A stretch of DNA of 16,559 bases from Rhodobacterales bacterium (lineage in GTDB: Bacteria; Pseudomonadota; Alphaproteobacteria; Rhodobacterales; Rhodobacteraceae), in contig JAAFIJ010000023.1 in NCBI GenBank assembly GCA_013298675.1, positions 1 to 16,559 on the forward strand, read 5' to 3'. Position numbers and translations under genes: made by a program. Below the pieces are notes generated by a model. That model was given only the letters and a program-made list of their open reading frames with translations, ran no database searches and was not told the origin of the DNA. Positions 1 through 7,658 of the stretch are shown here, piece after piece; position 1 is the stretch's first letter; each line of letters opens with the position of its first letter.

Positions 1-95
1 GCAATCTGGGGTTTTATGAGCGTTTTGGGTTTGCTTCGACCGGGGTGATAGAAGACGGCGAACTGGTCATCTGTGCGGACGTACCAGACCTTTAG
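1..95 (+). CDS. GNAT family N-acetyltransferase, C-terminal fragment
   Basis: Only the last 30 residues are in the window; the gene begins upstream. The frame starting at base 3 reads N-L-G-F-Y-E-R-F-G-F and ends at the TAG at 93-95. An N-x-G-F-Y-E-R-x-G-F segment followed by a short closing strand is the usual C-terminal end (motif B) of GNAT acetyltransferases, which transfer an acetyl group from acetyl-CoA to an amine. The acyl acceptor cannot be judged from this fragment. It converges on the sulfotransferase-like gene with 21 bases between them and no visible terminator. The family call rests on this one motif. Confidence 0.65.
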   Translation, partial: NLGFYERFGFASTGVIEDGELVICADVPDL

Positions 96-116
96 GCCCG
101 GAGTTGGTTACCTGCC

Positions 117-839
117 TTAAAGCTTATATGCAGCAAGCCGTTGATAATAGGGCAAGGCTTGCGTGGCCAAAGCTGCATAATCCCCGCCCAGCGGAGGTAT
201 CGGCCCTTCAGCCCCCTCAAACCCGGTAGACCGGTGAACTGCGCCGTACCAGTGTGACGCCCAGATACCATCTGCCGAATGGCCGCCAGCAGGCCAGCGC
301 AACATCTTGCGGGTAAAGGGAATGTCCAATCCCGTACAGAGTTTTTGCAACATCCCCTCTGGATCGGCACGAATATCGTCGCTGTCGATCACCAGTGGCG
401 CCGCGCCAGACCAATTCGCCACTTCGTTAAACAGTTGTTCCTGCTGGATAAATCCGATGTCCTCAAAAGTTGCCCCTTCGCGCTTTTTGGCATAGCTGGC
501 CACAACCCGCGCTGGATGCCGGATCAAAAACACATTCACGCAGGACCGCATCCATCGACGGTCAAAGCCGTCGATCATATGCATCGTCATCTGTTTTTGG
601 TAGAAATAGCGCTGCCCCTGCGGCACGGGTCCCTTGCAAATAGACGCAACGCGATCAGGGTCCGCCTCGTGTTCCGCGATGATTTCCGCGCGCATCGGAT
701 GATCAAGCCCCGTGGCATCCAGGTAGGCCGCATAAAACGGCTCGTCCCAAACGGCACAGTCGCCCCGCGCGGCAAAGGAATACATCATCGCGGTCGACAG
801 GTTCCGCGGGCCAGACCACATGGCAATACGGGTTGTCAT
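117..839 (-). CDS. Sulfotransferase-like P-loop protein (240 aa), coupled to the class IV aminotransferase
   Basis: This resembles the PAPS-dependent sulfotransferase fold. The N-terminal loop S9-G-P-R-N-L-S-T16 occupies the place of the 5'-phosphosulfate loop, and the segment around R107-H-P ... S115 (F-L-I-R-H-P, then V-V-A-S-Y) matches the Arg/Ser pair that binds the 3'-phosphate of PAPS. No signal peptide or membrane segment is visible, so it is probably cytoplasmic. The ATG lies inside the stop of the upstream aminotransferase gene (ATGA, 4-base overlap), which indicates one operon and translational coupling. Proteins of this type are often annotated simply as sulfotransferase family, and substrate and activity are unknown to me. 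In plants a similar domain is, as I recall, fused to a class IV aminotransferase, which supports a shared role. The fold is likely; the function is unresolved. Confidence 0.7.
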   Translation of the reverse strand: MTTRIAMWSGPRNLSTAMMYSFAARGDCAVWDEPFYAAYLDATGLDHPMRAEIIAEHEADPDRVASICKGPVPQGQRYFYQKQMTMHMIDGFDRRWMRSCVNVFLIRHPARVVASYAKKREGATFEDIGFIQQEQLFNEVANWSGAAPLVIDSDDIRADPEGMLQKLCTGLDIPFTRKMLRWPAGGHSADGIWASHWYGAVHRSTGFEGAEGPIPPLGGDYAALATQALPYYQRLAAYKL

Positions 840-1735
840 GCTCCTACCAACTCCTTGTAAAGCCCGCGCAGCCGTTCGGTCATCGGCCCGATCTGCCCAT
901 CACCAATCACCCGGCCGTCAATCATTCCGACCGGGGTTTGCGCGCCAAAGGTTCCGGTCAAAAACGCCTCATCTGCCGAATAAGTGTCTACAAGGCTGAA
1001 ATTGCGTTCAAACACCGGAATGTCATTGGACCGGCACAGATCGATCACCTTTTGCCGGGTAATCCCGTTCATACAATAGTCGCCTGTACTGGTCCAAACC
1101 GCGCCTTTGCGCACGATAAAGAAATTGCACGCGTTCGTCGTATTCACGAACCCATGCACATCCAGCATCAACGCCTCATCCGCGCCGGCCTTTTCGGCGG
1201 CGATACAGGCCAGAATGCAGTTCAGCTTGGAATGACTGTTCAGCTTGGGGTCTTGGGTCATCGGCAGACCGCGCAGATGCGGCACGGTCGCCAGACGGAT
1301 CGGGCGCGGCAATTTTTGGCGCGAGTGTTCCATGATAATCACCATGGTCGGACCCTGCTGCGACAATCTGGGGTGCTGAAACGGACGTGTTTTTACCCCG
1401 CGCGTCACCATCAGCCGAGCATGGGCATCGGTGACCATTCCGTTGGCCTTTTGTGTCTCTAACACGGCGTTAGAGACTTGGTCGGGCGTCAGCCCAATGG
1501 TCAGATCAATCGCCTTTGCTGCCTCAAACAACCGATCAACGTGCTCTTGCAAAAACGTCCATTTGCCGTTGTACAGCCGCACGCCTTCCCAAACACCATC
1601 GCCCAACATGAACCCGGAATCGTAGACCGAAACCGTCGCCTGCGCCTTAGGTACAATCTTGCCGTTCACGTAAATCAGGATCTCTTCGTTGCGGGCATCT
1701 TCTTCGGCTTGATGGGTAGAAACCTCGGGCGGCAT
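836..1735 (-). CDS. Class IV PLP-dependent aminotransferase (BCAT/D-amino acid transaminase-like), 299 aa
   Basis: This is a fold-type IV pyridoxal-phosphate enzyme related to branched-chain and D-amino acid aminotransferases and to aminodeoxychorismate lyase. It shows the N-terminal Y38-D-S-G-F-M-L-G-D-G-V-W-E-G block, the likely Schiff-base lysine K164 (D-P-K, spaced correctly before L-N-x-I-L), G224-I-T-R, and the late G-T-F-G-A-Q-T-P-V segment. The glutamate that normally contacts the PLP ring nitrogen (in G-F-V-S-E-T-N) is replaced here: the stretch reads G-F-V-N-T199-T-N-A-C-N. The start at 1735 was chosen because a GGAG sits 6 bases upstream. The upstream ATGs at 1810 and 1921 lack a good ribosome site, and 1921 would run into msrA. 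It heads a two-gene unit with the sulfotransferase-like gene. Substrate is not assignable; ilvE would be an over-call. Confidence 0.85.
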   Translation of the reverse strand: MPPEVSTHQAEEDARNEEILIYVNGKIVPKAQATVSVYDSGFMLGDGVWEGVRLYNGKWTFLQEHVDRLFEAAKAIDLTIGLTPDQVSNAVLETQKANGMVTDAHARLMVTRGVKTRPFQHPRLSQQGPTMVIIMEHSRQKLPRPIRLATVPHLRGLPMTQDPKLNSHSKLNCILACIAAEKAGADEALMLDVHGFVNTTNACNFFIVRKGAVWTSTGDYCMNGITRQKVIDLCRSNDIPVFERNFSLVDTYSADEAFLTGTFGAQTPVGMIDGRVIGDGQIGPMTERLRGLYKELVGA

Positions 1736-1741
1736 GACAAA

Positions 1742-1745
1742 CTCC
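1742..1745 (-). promoter_or_regulatory. Shine-Dalgarno for the aminotransferase gene
   Basis: On the minus strand GGAG lies 6 bases before the ATG at 1735. This decides the start in favour of a 299-residue protein over the longer in-frame options at 1810 and 1921. Confidence 0.6.
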
Positions 1746-1867
1746 AAATTTTCGCAAAGGCTATGCAACTCAGCCGCCCATTCCAAGCCATAATCACGCG
1801 CCCGTGACATCGCGATTGCGTGATTTGCAATCTGAACACGTGAGGTCAAGGTTTTGCGAAAGAGAAC

Positions 1868-1871
1868 GGAG
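1868..1871 (+). promoter_or_regulatory. Shine-Dalgarno for msrA
   Basis: GGAG lies 6 bases before the ATG at 1878. It selects this start over the in-frame codon at 1854 and places a signal peptide at the exact N-terminus. The 142 bases between the two divergent genes (1736-1877) must hold both promoters, but I see no convincing -35/-10 pair in either direction. Confidence 0.65.
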
Positions 1872-1877
1872 TTTCCC

Positions 1878-2486
1878 ATGTTGCGCATCGCCCTTGCTTT
1901 CTGCCTGCTGATCCCTGCCACGGCCTACGCCAAGACCGAAAAGGCCATCCTTGCCGGGGGGTGTTTTTGGTGTGTCGAATCCGATCTGGAAAGCGTTAAG
2001 GGCGTCAAGTCCGTGGTGTCAGGTTATACTGGGGGTGCCTCGCAAAACCCGACCTATGAAGATCACGAAGGCCATACAGAGGCGGTTGAAGTCACCTTTG
2101 ACAACTCGGTAATCAGCTATCAGACGCTGCTGGAAAAGTTTGTGCGCTCAATTGACGTGACCGACGCAGGGGGCCAGTTCTGTGATCGGGGCAATGCCTA
2201 TAAGTCGGCGATTTATCCGCTGAATGCCGATCAAAAAGCCGCAGCGAAAACCGTCATCGCCGAGGCAGAGGCATTGCTGGGCGCAAACATCGTGACGCCG
2301 GTGATTTCAGCGTCAACGTTCTGGGTCGCAGAGGAGTACCATCAAGATTACTACAAGGGCACGAATTTTGTGCTGACCCGCGCTGGCCCCAAAAAGCAAT
2401 CGAACGCCTACAAGTTTTACCGCCAAAGCTGTGGTCGCGATGCGAGAGTCAAAGAAGTATGGGGCGCAAACGCCTTTTCACACTAG
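1878..2486 (+). CDS. msrA: Peptide-methionine (S)-S-oxide reductase MsrA, exported form
   Basis: MsrA reduces the S epimer of methionine sulfoxide in oxidised proteins. The catalytic motif G28-C29-F-W-C32 is present, as are the family blocks G-Y-T-G-G, H-E-G-H-T-E-A-V-E-V and E-E-Y-H-Q-D-Y. C185 near the C-terminus is a likely resolving cysteine. With the start at 1878, residues 1-18 form a signal peptide (a basic residue, a hydrophobic core, and an A-Y-A cleavage site before K19), so this 202-residue protein should work in the periplasm. The supply of reducing power there is not encoded nearby. It is transcribed away from the aminotransferase unit and converges on the glycosyltransferase with an 11-base gap and no terminator hairpin between them. 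Confidence 0.93.
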   Translation: MLRIALAFCLLIPATAYAKTEKAILAGGCFWCVESDLESVKGVKSVVSGYTGGASQNPTYEDHEGHTEAVEVTFDNSVISYQTLLEKFVRSIDVTDAGGQFCDRGNAYKSAIYPLNADQKAAAKTVIAEAEALLGANIVTPVISASTFWVAEEYHQDYYKGTNFVLTRAGPKKQSNAYKFYRQSCGRDARVKEVWGANAFSH

Positions 2487-2497
2487 GCATCTCTGTC

Positions 2498-4231
2498 TCA
2501 ATCAGCCAGCTTTTGAAACCATGGGCGATCTTTGACAAAGGCCTGAAAACGTTCTGGAAACGCCTCACGCAAGACAGCAAGTCCGGCGCGAATCGTTTCA
2601 AGATCATTGGTCTTTCGCGCGCACCAGATCACCTGAACAAGGGTGCCCCAACGTGATGGGTCAGCACGGTAGGCACAGTAGAGTGAGGCCAGTTGTTCGG
2701 TATACTGACCCAGCTTTTCATAGGCTTCGGCCCGCGCGAGGCTAAGGTCAAGGTTGCCCACCTCTAGCCCATGGTGCTTTTCAAACAACTCTGCCGCCCG
2801 CCTGAAGGCACCAACCGCCACCATCTGCCGCCCAAGCCGCGCTACATCCTCTGCTCGGTTCAGTTGGGGTGTTTTCCCAAGCGCCATCACGATAAACGAC
2901 ATCACCTGCGCAAGGCCCGACTGCGACAAGCGAACGGGAACGATGCCGTCGTTTGAAAAATGCGGATCAACTTCAGGGTTCACGGTGTTGTAATCGGCAA
3001 AGAAGGAAATGTATCGACAGCCGCTGACATGGGCGCAGCGCCAAAAATCACCCCAGCGAAAGGTCGCGGTCTGCAAGGTGCCAAGCTCTACGATATAGGC
3101 CTCGGGATTGGCAAACAGCATGTTGGCAAACCCGGCACCATGATAGGACACCATCATTTCCGCATTGGCCAAAAGCGCGATTTGCTCCAACGGCGACAAT
3201 CGTTCAAAAGCCACTGAAACAAACCCGAACAGGCCCAACATCTCTAGGATTTCGTCCTCGCCGTCCATTTTGCGCAGACGGCTTTTACCTTCATCTCGAC
3301 CCACCCAGAACCGTTTCGGCAAATAGCCAAAGTCTTTGCCCGCAATCGCGGCAAGCGCCCGCGCCCGCAGTTTTTTCAACGAGGCGTCAAAACTGTTCAT
3401 CGACAAAACCGACTGCGCGCTGCGCGTGGCCACCCGGCCCTGCCAATACTGATCCGACGGCGCATGGTCATCAAGATTGCCCACCACACTTTCCGGAAGC
3501 TGGAAATAGGCGTTGGCAAAATTGAACGGGCTGATCACTGCGTCGTGGTGCCACGGCGCACGTTCAAATCGAATGCGGTGGACCAATTCGGGAAAGAGTT
3601 GTTCCACGAAATCCATCACAAAGCTGCGCGTTTTGTCAGATTGATTGGGATAGTGGAAATAGATCGGCCCTTGCACCCCAGAGTCCGCGACCAAGCACAG
3701 TTGGCCAAGCGATTCCGTAAGGAAGTGATAGTAGTTAAAGGTATTGCGGCATTCTATGGCAAAACCCAGGCCCTGCGGCAACGCGCCCGTCATCAGCGAC
3801 AGCACTGCATTTTCCGGATCCGCAGCGCTTTGCGCAAAAAACGCCCGCAAGACCTGTTCGGGGTCACGGCCAGCGCCCTGATTCTTCCAGCAATAGCGGT
3901 TCAACAACCGAATGCCAGAGGCCCCGCTCAGGATGAATTTGCCCGACGCGACGACATGCGATTTGCGAAACCATGCGTCCCGCAACAAGACAGGAACGGT
4001 GTTGATCTCTATCGCTTTGTCAAAGGTTTTGTGCCGCTCGGTTATGGTCAGGAACCCTTCGATCCGGTGACCAATCGAAGCATGGGCGCTTGCCGCAAAA
4101 CCCTTGATCACCGCCGGATCATGGGCGCGCCAGATAAACTCCGGCTCCTTCAGAAAGGAAAGCCCCGGATCCCTCGCTGGGTTCAGGAACAGATCGTTCG
4201 GGTTTTGCGTAAAGTCGATTTGATTGTACAA
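2498..4231 (-). CDS. Glycosyltransferase family 61 protein with C-terminal TPR-like region
   Basis: The region of about residues 160-420 fits the GT61 (DUF563) family. Diagnostic pieces are Y167-Y-H-F-L-T-E, the stretch R308-F-W-V-G-R-D leading to a conserved E-x-E-I, and H364-G-A-G-F-A-N with N-P-E ... V-E-L-G after it. Bacterial members are thought to add sugars to cell-surface polysaccharide or lipopolysaccharide; donor and acceptor are unknown here. Residues from about 455 to 577 look alpha-helical with TPR-like pairs (A-A-E-L-F-E-K, then Y-E-K-L-G-Q-Y). There is no signal peptide. The start is uncertain: the frame has a TAA two codons upstream, so a TTG at 4231 is the longest option and no strong ribosome site precedes it. 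A GTG at about residue 41 is an alternative. It stands alone between msrA and mutS rather than in a polysaccharide cluster. Confidence 0.8.
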   Translation of the reverse strand: MYNQIDFTQNPNDLFLNPARDPGLSFLKEPEFIWRAHDPAVIKGFAASAHASIGHRIEGFLTITERHKTFDKAIEINTVPVLLRDAWFRKSHVVASGKFILSGASGIRLLNRYCWKNQGAGRDPEQVLRAFFAQSAADPENAVLSLMTGALPQGLGFAIECRNTFNYYHFLTESLGQLCLVADSGVQGPIYFHYPNQSDKTRSFVMDFVEQLFPELVHRIRFERAPWHHDAVISPFNFANAYFQLPESVVGNLDDHAPSDQYWQGRVATRSAQSVLSMNSFDASLKKLRARALAAIAGKDFGYLPKRFWVGRDEGKSRLRKMDGEDEILEMLGLFGFVSVAFERLSPLEQIALLANAEMMVSYHGAGFANMLFANPEAYIVELGTLQTATFRWGDFWRCAHVSGCRYISFFADYNTVNPEVDPHFSNDGIVPVRLSQSGLAQVMSFIVMALGKTPQLNRAEDVARLGRQMVAVGAFRRAAELFEKHHGLEVGNLDLSLARAEAYEKLGQYTEQLASLYCAYRADPSRWGTLVQVIWCARKTNDLETIRAGLAVLREAFPERFQAFVKDRPWFQKLAD

Positions 4232-4277
4232 AGTTTAACCCAGACGATCACTTCCATTGGTTGCTACGCTCTGTTCT

Positions 4278-4307
4278 ATCATAGCCGCCAATTGTTGCTA
4301 CTGTCTC
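4278..4307 (-). promoter_or_regulatory. Possible sigma-70 promoter for the GT61 gene
   Basis: On the minus strand GAGACA (4302-4307) and TATGAT (4278-4283) are 18 bases apart, with a predicted leader of about 40 bases before the TTG start. The -10 is good and the -35 matches at four of six positions. No comparably clear promoter for mutS is visible in the 162 bases between the two divergent genes. Confidence 0.3.
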
Positions 4308-4381
4308 GTTGCAATCCCCAGACAATTCGCTTTTCGCCGCCCCTTGGGTTTTGTAGGGTCACCCGTGCCAAATCGGCCAAA

Positions 4382-4386
4382 GGGAG
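4382..4386 (+). promoter_or_regulatory. Shine-Dalgarno for mutS
   Basis: GGGAG lies 4 bases before the GTG at 4391 and 7 bases before the GTG at 4394. The second spacing is more usual and selects 4394. Confidence 0.6.
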
Positions 4387-4393
4387 TGCGGTG

Positions 4394-7033
4394 GTGACGC
4401 CAGAAGACAGCAACACGACGCCAATGATGACGCAGTATTTGGACATCAAATCCCGCCATCAAGACGCGTTGCTTTTCTATCGGATGGGCGATTTCTATGA
4501 AATGTTTTTCGATGATGCTGTGGCCGCATCAGAGGCGCTGGATATCGCGCTGACCAGTCGGGGCTTTCACCAAGGCAGGCCAATTTCCATGTGTGGCGTC
4601 CCGCATCACGCTGCCGAAGGTTACCTTAATACCCTGATCAGAAAAGGTTTTCGTGTTGCCATTGCCGAGCAGATGGAAGATCCGGCAGAGGCAAAAAAGC
4701 GCGGCTATAAATCGGTCGTGCGCCGCGATGTGACCCGCCTTGTCACCCCCGGCACCCTAACCGAAGACTCTTTGCTAGAGGCACGCCGCCATAACTATCT
4801 GGCCGCGGTTTGCGACGTGCGCGGTGAGGCGGCGCTGGCTTGGACCGATATTTCAACGGGAGAACTGGGCGTGATGCCCTGCGCGCTGGTCAACATCGCA
4901 CCAGAACTGGCCCGCCTTGCCCCGTCAGAGGTTTTGGTATCAGAGGCGCGGTCGGATGCCCTTCAGGCCAGCCTGAACGATGTAAAAGGGGCCGTCACCC
5001 CGCTGTCGCGCGCCAGCTTTGACTCTGCTTCGGCAGAAAAGCGGCTGTGCGATTTGTTTCAGGTTGGCACGCTAGAGGCTTTTGGCAGCTTTGGGCGCGC
5101 CGAGGTTGCGGCACTGGGTGCGATTATTGATTATCTTGACCTGACCCAACGCGGAAAACTGCCCCTGCTGCGCCCCCCGGTGCGCGAACATATCGCGGGC
5201 AGCATGCAGATTGATGCGGTGACGCGTCGCAGTCTTGAGATCACGTCGTCCATGTCGGGTGGCCGCGCCGGATCGCTGTTAGAGGCGATTGATCGCACCA
5301 GCACCTCAGGCGGCGCGCGTCTTTTAGAGCGCAGGTTGTCTAGCCCGTCGCGCACCCTGAACATCATCCATGAACGACTTTCGTCCGTCGGGTTTCTAGT
5401 GACGCAAAGTCGGCTGCGCGAAACGCTGCGCCTAAGCTTGCGTCAAATCCCCGACATAGACCGGGCCTTGTCGCGGCTGGCGCTTGGGCGTGGCGGCCCG
5501 CGTGATTTGGGTGCCATTCAGACCGGACTGCGCCATGCCCGCGACAGTGCGGCCCTGCTGACCGATGCGCCAGCGCTGCTGACGGCTGCGTCACATGCCC
5601 TGATGGGGCATGATGCGCTGGTAGATCACCTTGGCCGCGCGTTGATCGACACCCCGCCCCTGCTTGCCCGCGATGGCGGCTATATTGCGCCGGGGTATGA
5701 CCTGGAACTGGATGAAACCCGGCGCCTGCGGGACGAAGGCCGCAGCGTGATCGCCCAAATGCAGGCCGATTACGTGGCCCTGACAGAGGTGCAAAGCCTG
5801 AAGATCAAGCACAACAATGTCTTGGGCTATTTCATCGAAACCACGACCACGCATGCCGACAAACTGTTCGCGGCCCCATTGTCAGAAACATTTATCCACC
5901 GCCAAACGACGGCAAATCAAGTGCGGTTCACCACTGTCGCGTTAAGTGAGATTGAGACAAAAATACTCAACGCCTCTAACCACGCACTTGAAATTGAAAA
6001 GCAGCATTTTGAGGCGCTGCGCCAAGAGGTAATGGCCCATGCAGGCCCGATCGGTGCCGCGGCGCGGGCGCTGGCAGAAATTGACGTGTCGGCATCCTTC
6101 GCGGATATCGCGGTGTCAGAGGATTGGTGCGAACCGACCGTCGATCAAAGCCATGACTTCGTGATCACCGGCGGCCGTCACCCGGTCGTTGAGCGCGCAA
6201 TGCGGCGCGGCGGGTCTGATCGGTTTGTCGCCAATGATTGTGCGCTTGCGACCAATGGGACGCCTGCGATTTGGCTGCTGACCGGCCCCAACATGGCGGG
6301 TAAGTCGACGTTTCTGCGCCAAAACGCGCTGATCGCGCTTTTGGCACAGACCGGCAGCTTTGTGCCCGCCACTTCGGCACGGATAGGTCTTGTCAGCCAA
6401 TTGTTCAGCCGCGTCGGCGCGTCTGATGATCTGGCCCGTGGTCGGTCAACCTTTATGGTGGAAATGGTTGAAACGGCGGCCATCCTGAACCAGGCCGATG
6501 ATCGTGCGCTGGTCATTCTGGACGAAATCGGTCGCGGCACTGCCACCTATGACGGGTTGTCGATTGCCTGGGCCACGATGGAACATTTGCACGACGTCAA
6601 CCGTTGCCGCGCGCTGTTTGCAACCCATTACCATGAGATGACCGCCCTTTCGGCCAAACTGTCGGGCGTCGAAAACGCAACCGTGGCCGTCAAGGAATGG
6701 GAAGGCGACGTCATCTTTCTGCATGAGGTCAAAAAGGGTGCCGCAGACCGCAGCTATGGGGTGCAGGTCGCCCGTCTTGCCGGATTGCCAAGTTCAGTGA
6801 TTGATCGTGCAAAACTGGTGCTAGAGGCGCTGGAATCTGGTGAACGTGAAGGGTCGGGTCGCCAAAAGGCCCTGATCGACGATCTGCCGCTGTTCCGCGC
6901 CGCGCCGCCCCAACCCGTCAGGCCCGCAGCCAAAGAATCCTCGGTAGAGGCGCACCTGAAAACCCTGCAACCCGATGAGATGACCCCGAAAGAAGCGTTG
7001 CAAGCGCTGTATGCGCTGCGCGATTTGCTGTGA
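4394..7033 (+). CDS. mutS: DNA mismatch repair protein MutS
   Basis: MutS recognises mispaired and looped bases and recruits MutL. At 879 residues it has the usual full length. The mismatch-reading motif F34-Y-E36 lies in the N-terminal domain (G-D-F-Y-E-M-F). The ATPase domain carries the Walker A motif G631-P-N-M-A-G-K-S-T639, Walker B D710-E711 followed by I-G-R-G, and the dimer-composite S-T-F-M-V-E-M segment. A hydrophobic I-D-D-L-P-L-F near residue 830 could be a sliding-clamp contact. Translation starts at a GTG. The open frame continues upstream to 3464, but that part is antisense to the glycosyltransferase and unlike MutS. It is a single-gene unit, convergent with grpE. Everything needed for activity appears intact. 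Confidence 0.97.
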   Translation: MTPEDSNTTPMMTQYLDIKSRHQDALLFYRMGDFYEMFFDDAVAASEALDIALTSRGFHQGRPISMCGVPHHAAEGYLNTLIRKGFRVAIAEQMEDPAEAKKRGYKSVVRRDVTRLVTPGTLTEDSLLEARRHNYLAAVCDVRGEAALAWTDISTGELGVMPCALVNIAPELARLAPSEVLVSEARSDALQASLNDVKGAVTPLSRASFDSASAEKRLCDLFQVGTLEAFGSFGRAEVAALGAIIDYLDLTQRGKLPLLRPPVREHIAGSMQIDAVTRRSLEITSSMSGGRAGSLLEAIDRTSTSGGARLLERRLSSPSRTLNIIHERLSSVGFLVTQSRLRETLRLSLRQIPDIDRALSRLALGRGGPRDLGAIQTGLRHARDSAALLTDAPALLTAASHALMGHDALVDHLGRALIDTPPLLARDGGYIAPGYDLELDETRRLRDEGRSVIAQMQADYVALTEVQSLKIKHNNVLGYFIETTTTHADKLFAAPLSETFIHRQTTANQVRFTTVALSEIETKILNASNHALEIEKQHFEALRQEVMAHAGPIGAAARALAEIDVSASFADIAVSEDWCEPTVDQSHDFVITGGRHPVVERAMRRGGSDRFVANDCALATNGTPAIWLLTGPNMAGKSTFLRQNALIALLAQTGSFVPATSARIGLVSQLFSRVGASDDLARGRSTFMVEMVETAAILNQADDRALVILDEIGRGTATYDGLSIAWATMEHLHDVNRCRALFATHYHEMTALSAKLSGVENATVAVKEWEGDVIFLHEVKKGAADRSYGVQVARLAGLPSSVIDRAKLVLEALESGEREGSGRQKALIDDLPLFRAAPPQPVRPAAKESSVEAHLKTLQPDEMTPKEALQALYALRDLL

Positions 7034-7044
7034 CCCGTCTGCAT

Positions 7045-7074
7045 TGAAAAAGGGCGGCAGAATGTGCCGCCCTT
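7045..7074 (-). terminator. Rho-independent terminator after grpE
   Basis: A perfect 10-bp inverted repeat (arms 7050-7059 and 7065-7074, 5-base loop) is G/C-rich at its core. Read on the minus strand it is followed by a run of five T (7051-7047), so it terminates the hrcA-grpE transcript. On the plus strand no T-run follows, so it would stop mutS transcription only weakly. Confidence 0.85.
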
Positions 7075-7095
7075 GATCCAAAATCTGTGAACCAA

Positions 7096-7623
7096 TCAAC
7101 CGCCAGACGACACGCCAACCTGCGCGGGGCGCAACAGGCGGTCATGCAAGAAGAACCCTTCCGACATCACCTGAATGATTTGGCCGGCTTTGGTACCTGC
7201 AACAGGCGCCTCAAACATCGCCTGATGTGCCTGCGGATCAAAGGTGTCGCCAATCGCTGGCGCAATGGCCGACACGCCGTGCTTGCTCATCACCGTGGTC
7301 AGTTCGCGCAAGGTCAATTCCACGCCCTCAATCAGCGCGGCGGCTTGCGTGCGGGTATCGTCCGATGCGGCATCCAAGGCACGGCGCAGGTTGTCGTAAA
7401 CCGGCAACAGATCGCGCGCCAGCTTGGTGCCGCCGTACTGCTCTGCTTCACGACGATCACGCTCTGCCCGCTTGCGCGAGTTTTCCGCATCCGCCAAGGC
7501 GCGCATGAAGCGGTCGCGCATGTCGTCTCTTTCGGCGCGAAGCGTCTCAAACTCGTCTAAACCGACGAAATCCTCAATCTCTTCGATGTCAACGCTTTCT
7601 GGAGCTGCGTTTTCCTGAGCCAT
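7096..7623 (-). CDS. grpE: GrpE, nucleotide exchange factor of DnaK
   Basis: GrpE releases ADP from DnaK and so drives the chaperone cycle in the cytoplasm. The 175-residue protein has the expected layout: an acidic N-terminal tail, a long charged coiled-coil helix (about 25-75, R-A-E-R-D-D-M-R-D-R through A-E-R-D-R-R-E-A), then the family core P-V-Y-D-N-L-R-R-A, G-V-E-L-T, F-D-P-Q-A-H-Q-A-M and the closing beta domain (G-F-F-L-H-D-R-L-L-R-P-A-Q-V). An AGGA-type ribosome site precedes the ATG. It lies 35 bases behind hrcA on the same strand and before a hairpin terminator, so the two are probably co-transcribed. Confidence 0.96.
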   Translation of the reverse strand: MAQENAAPESVDIEEIEDFVGLDEFETLRAERDDMRDRFMRALADAENSRKRAERDRREAEQYGGTKLARDLLPVYDNLRRALDAASDDTRTQAAALIEGVELTLRELTTVMSKHGVSAIAPAIGDTFDPQAHQAMFEAPVAGTKAGQIIQVMSEGFFLHDRLLRPAQVGVSSGG

Positions 7624-7658
7624 CTTTTCTTCCTCGTCTTTCCGTGTTCGGCAATCGT

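Noticed and set aside
279..860. Long plus-strand open frames opposite the sulfotransferase-like and aminotransferase genes
   Set aside because: They are antisense shadows in GC-rich coding DNA, without ribosome sites or recognisable domains. The same applies to the many frames opposite mutS, mnmG and hrcA.
1736..1921. N-terminal extension of the aminotransferase from starts at 1810 or 1921
   Set aside because: No ribosome site precedes either, the extension does not look like family sequence, and 1921 overlaps the msrA signal peptide coding region.
3464..4390. A long upstream extension of the mutS open frame (about 310 codons)
   Set aside because: It is antisense to the glycosyltransferase gene, has no MutS similarity, and a GTG with a well-placed GGGAG at 4394 gives a normal MutS N-terminus and length.
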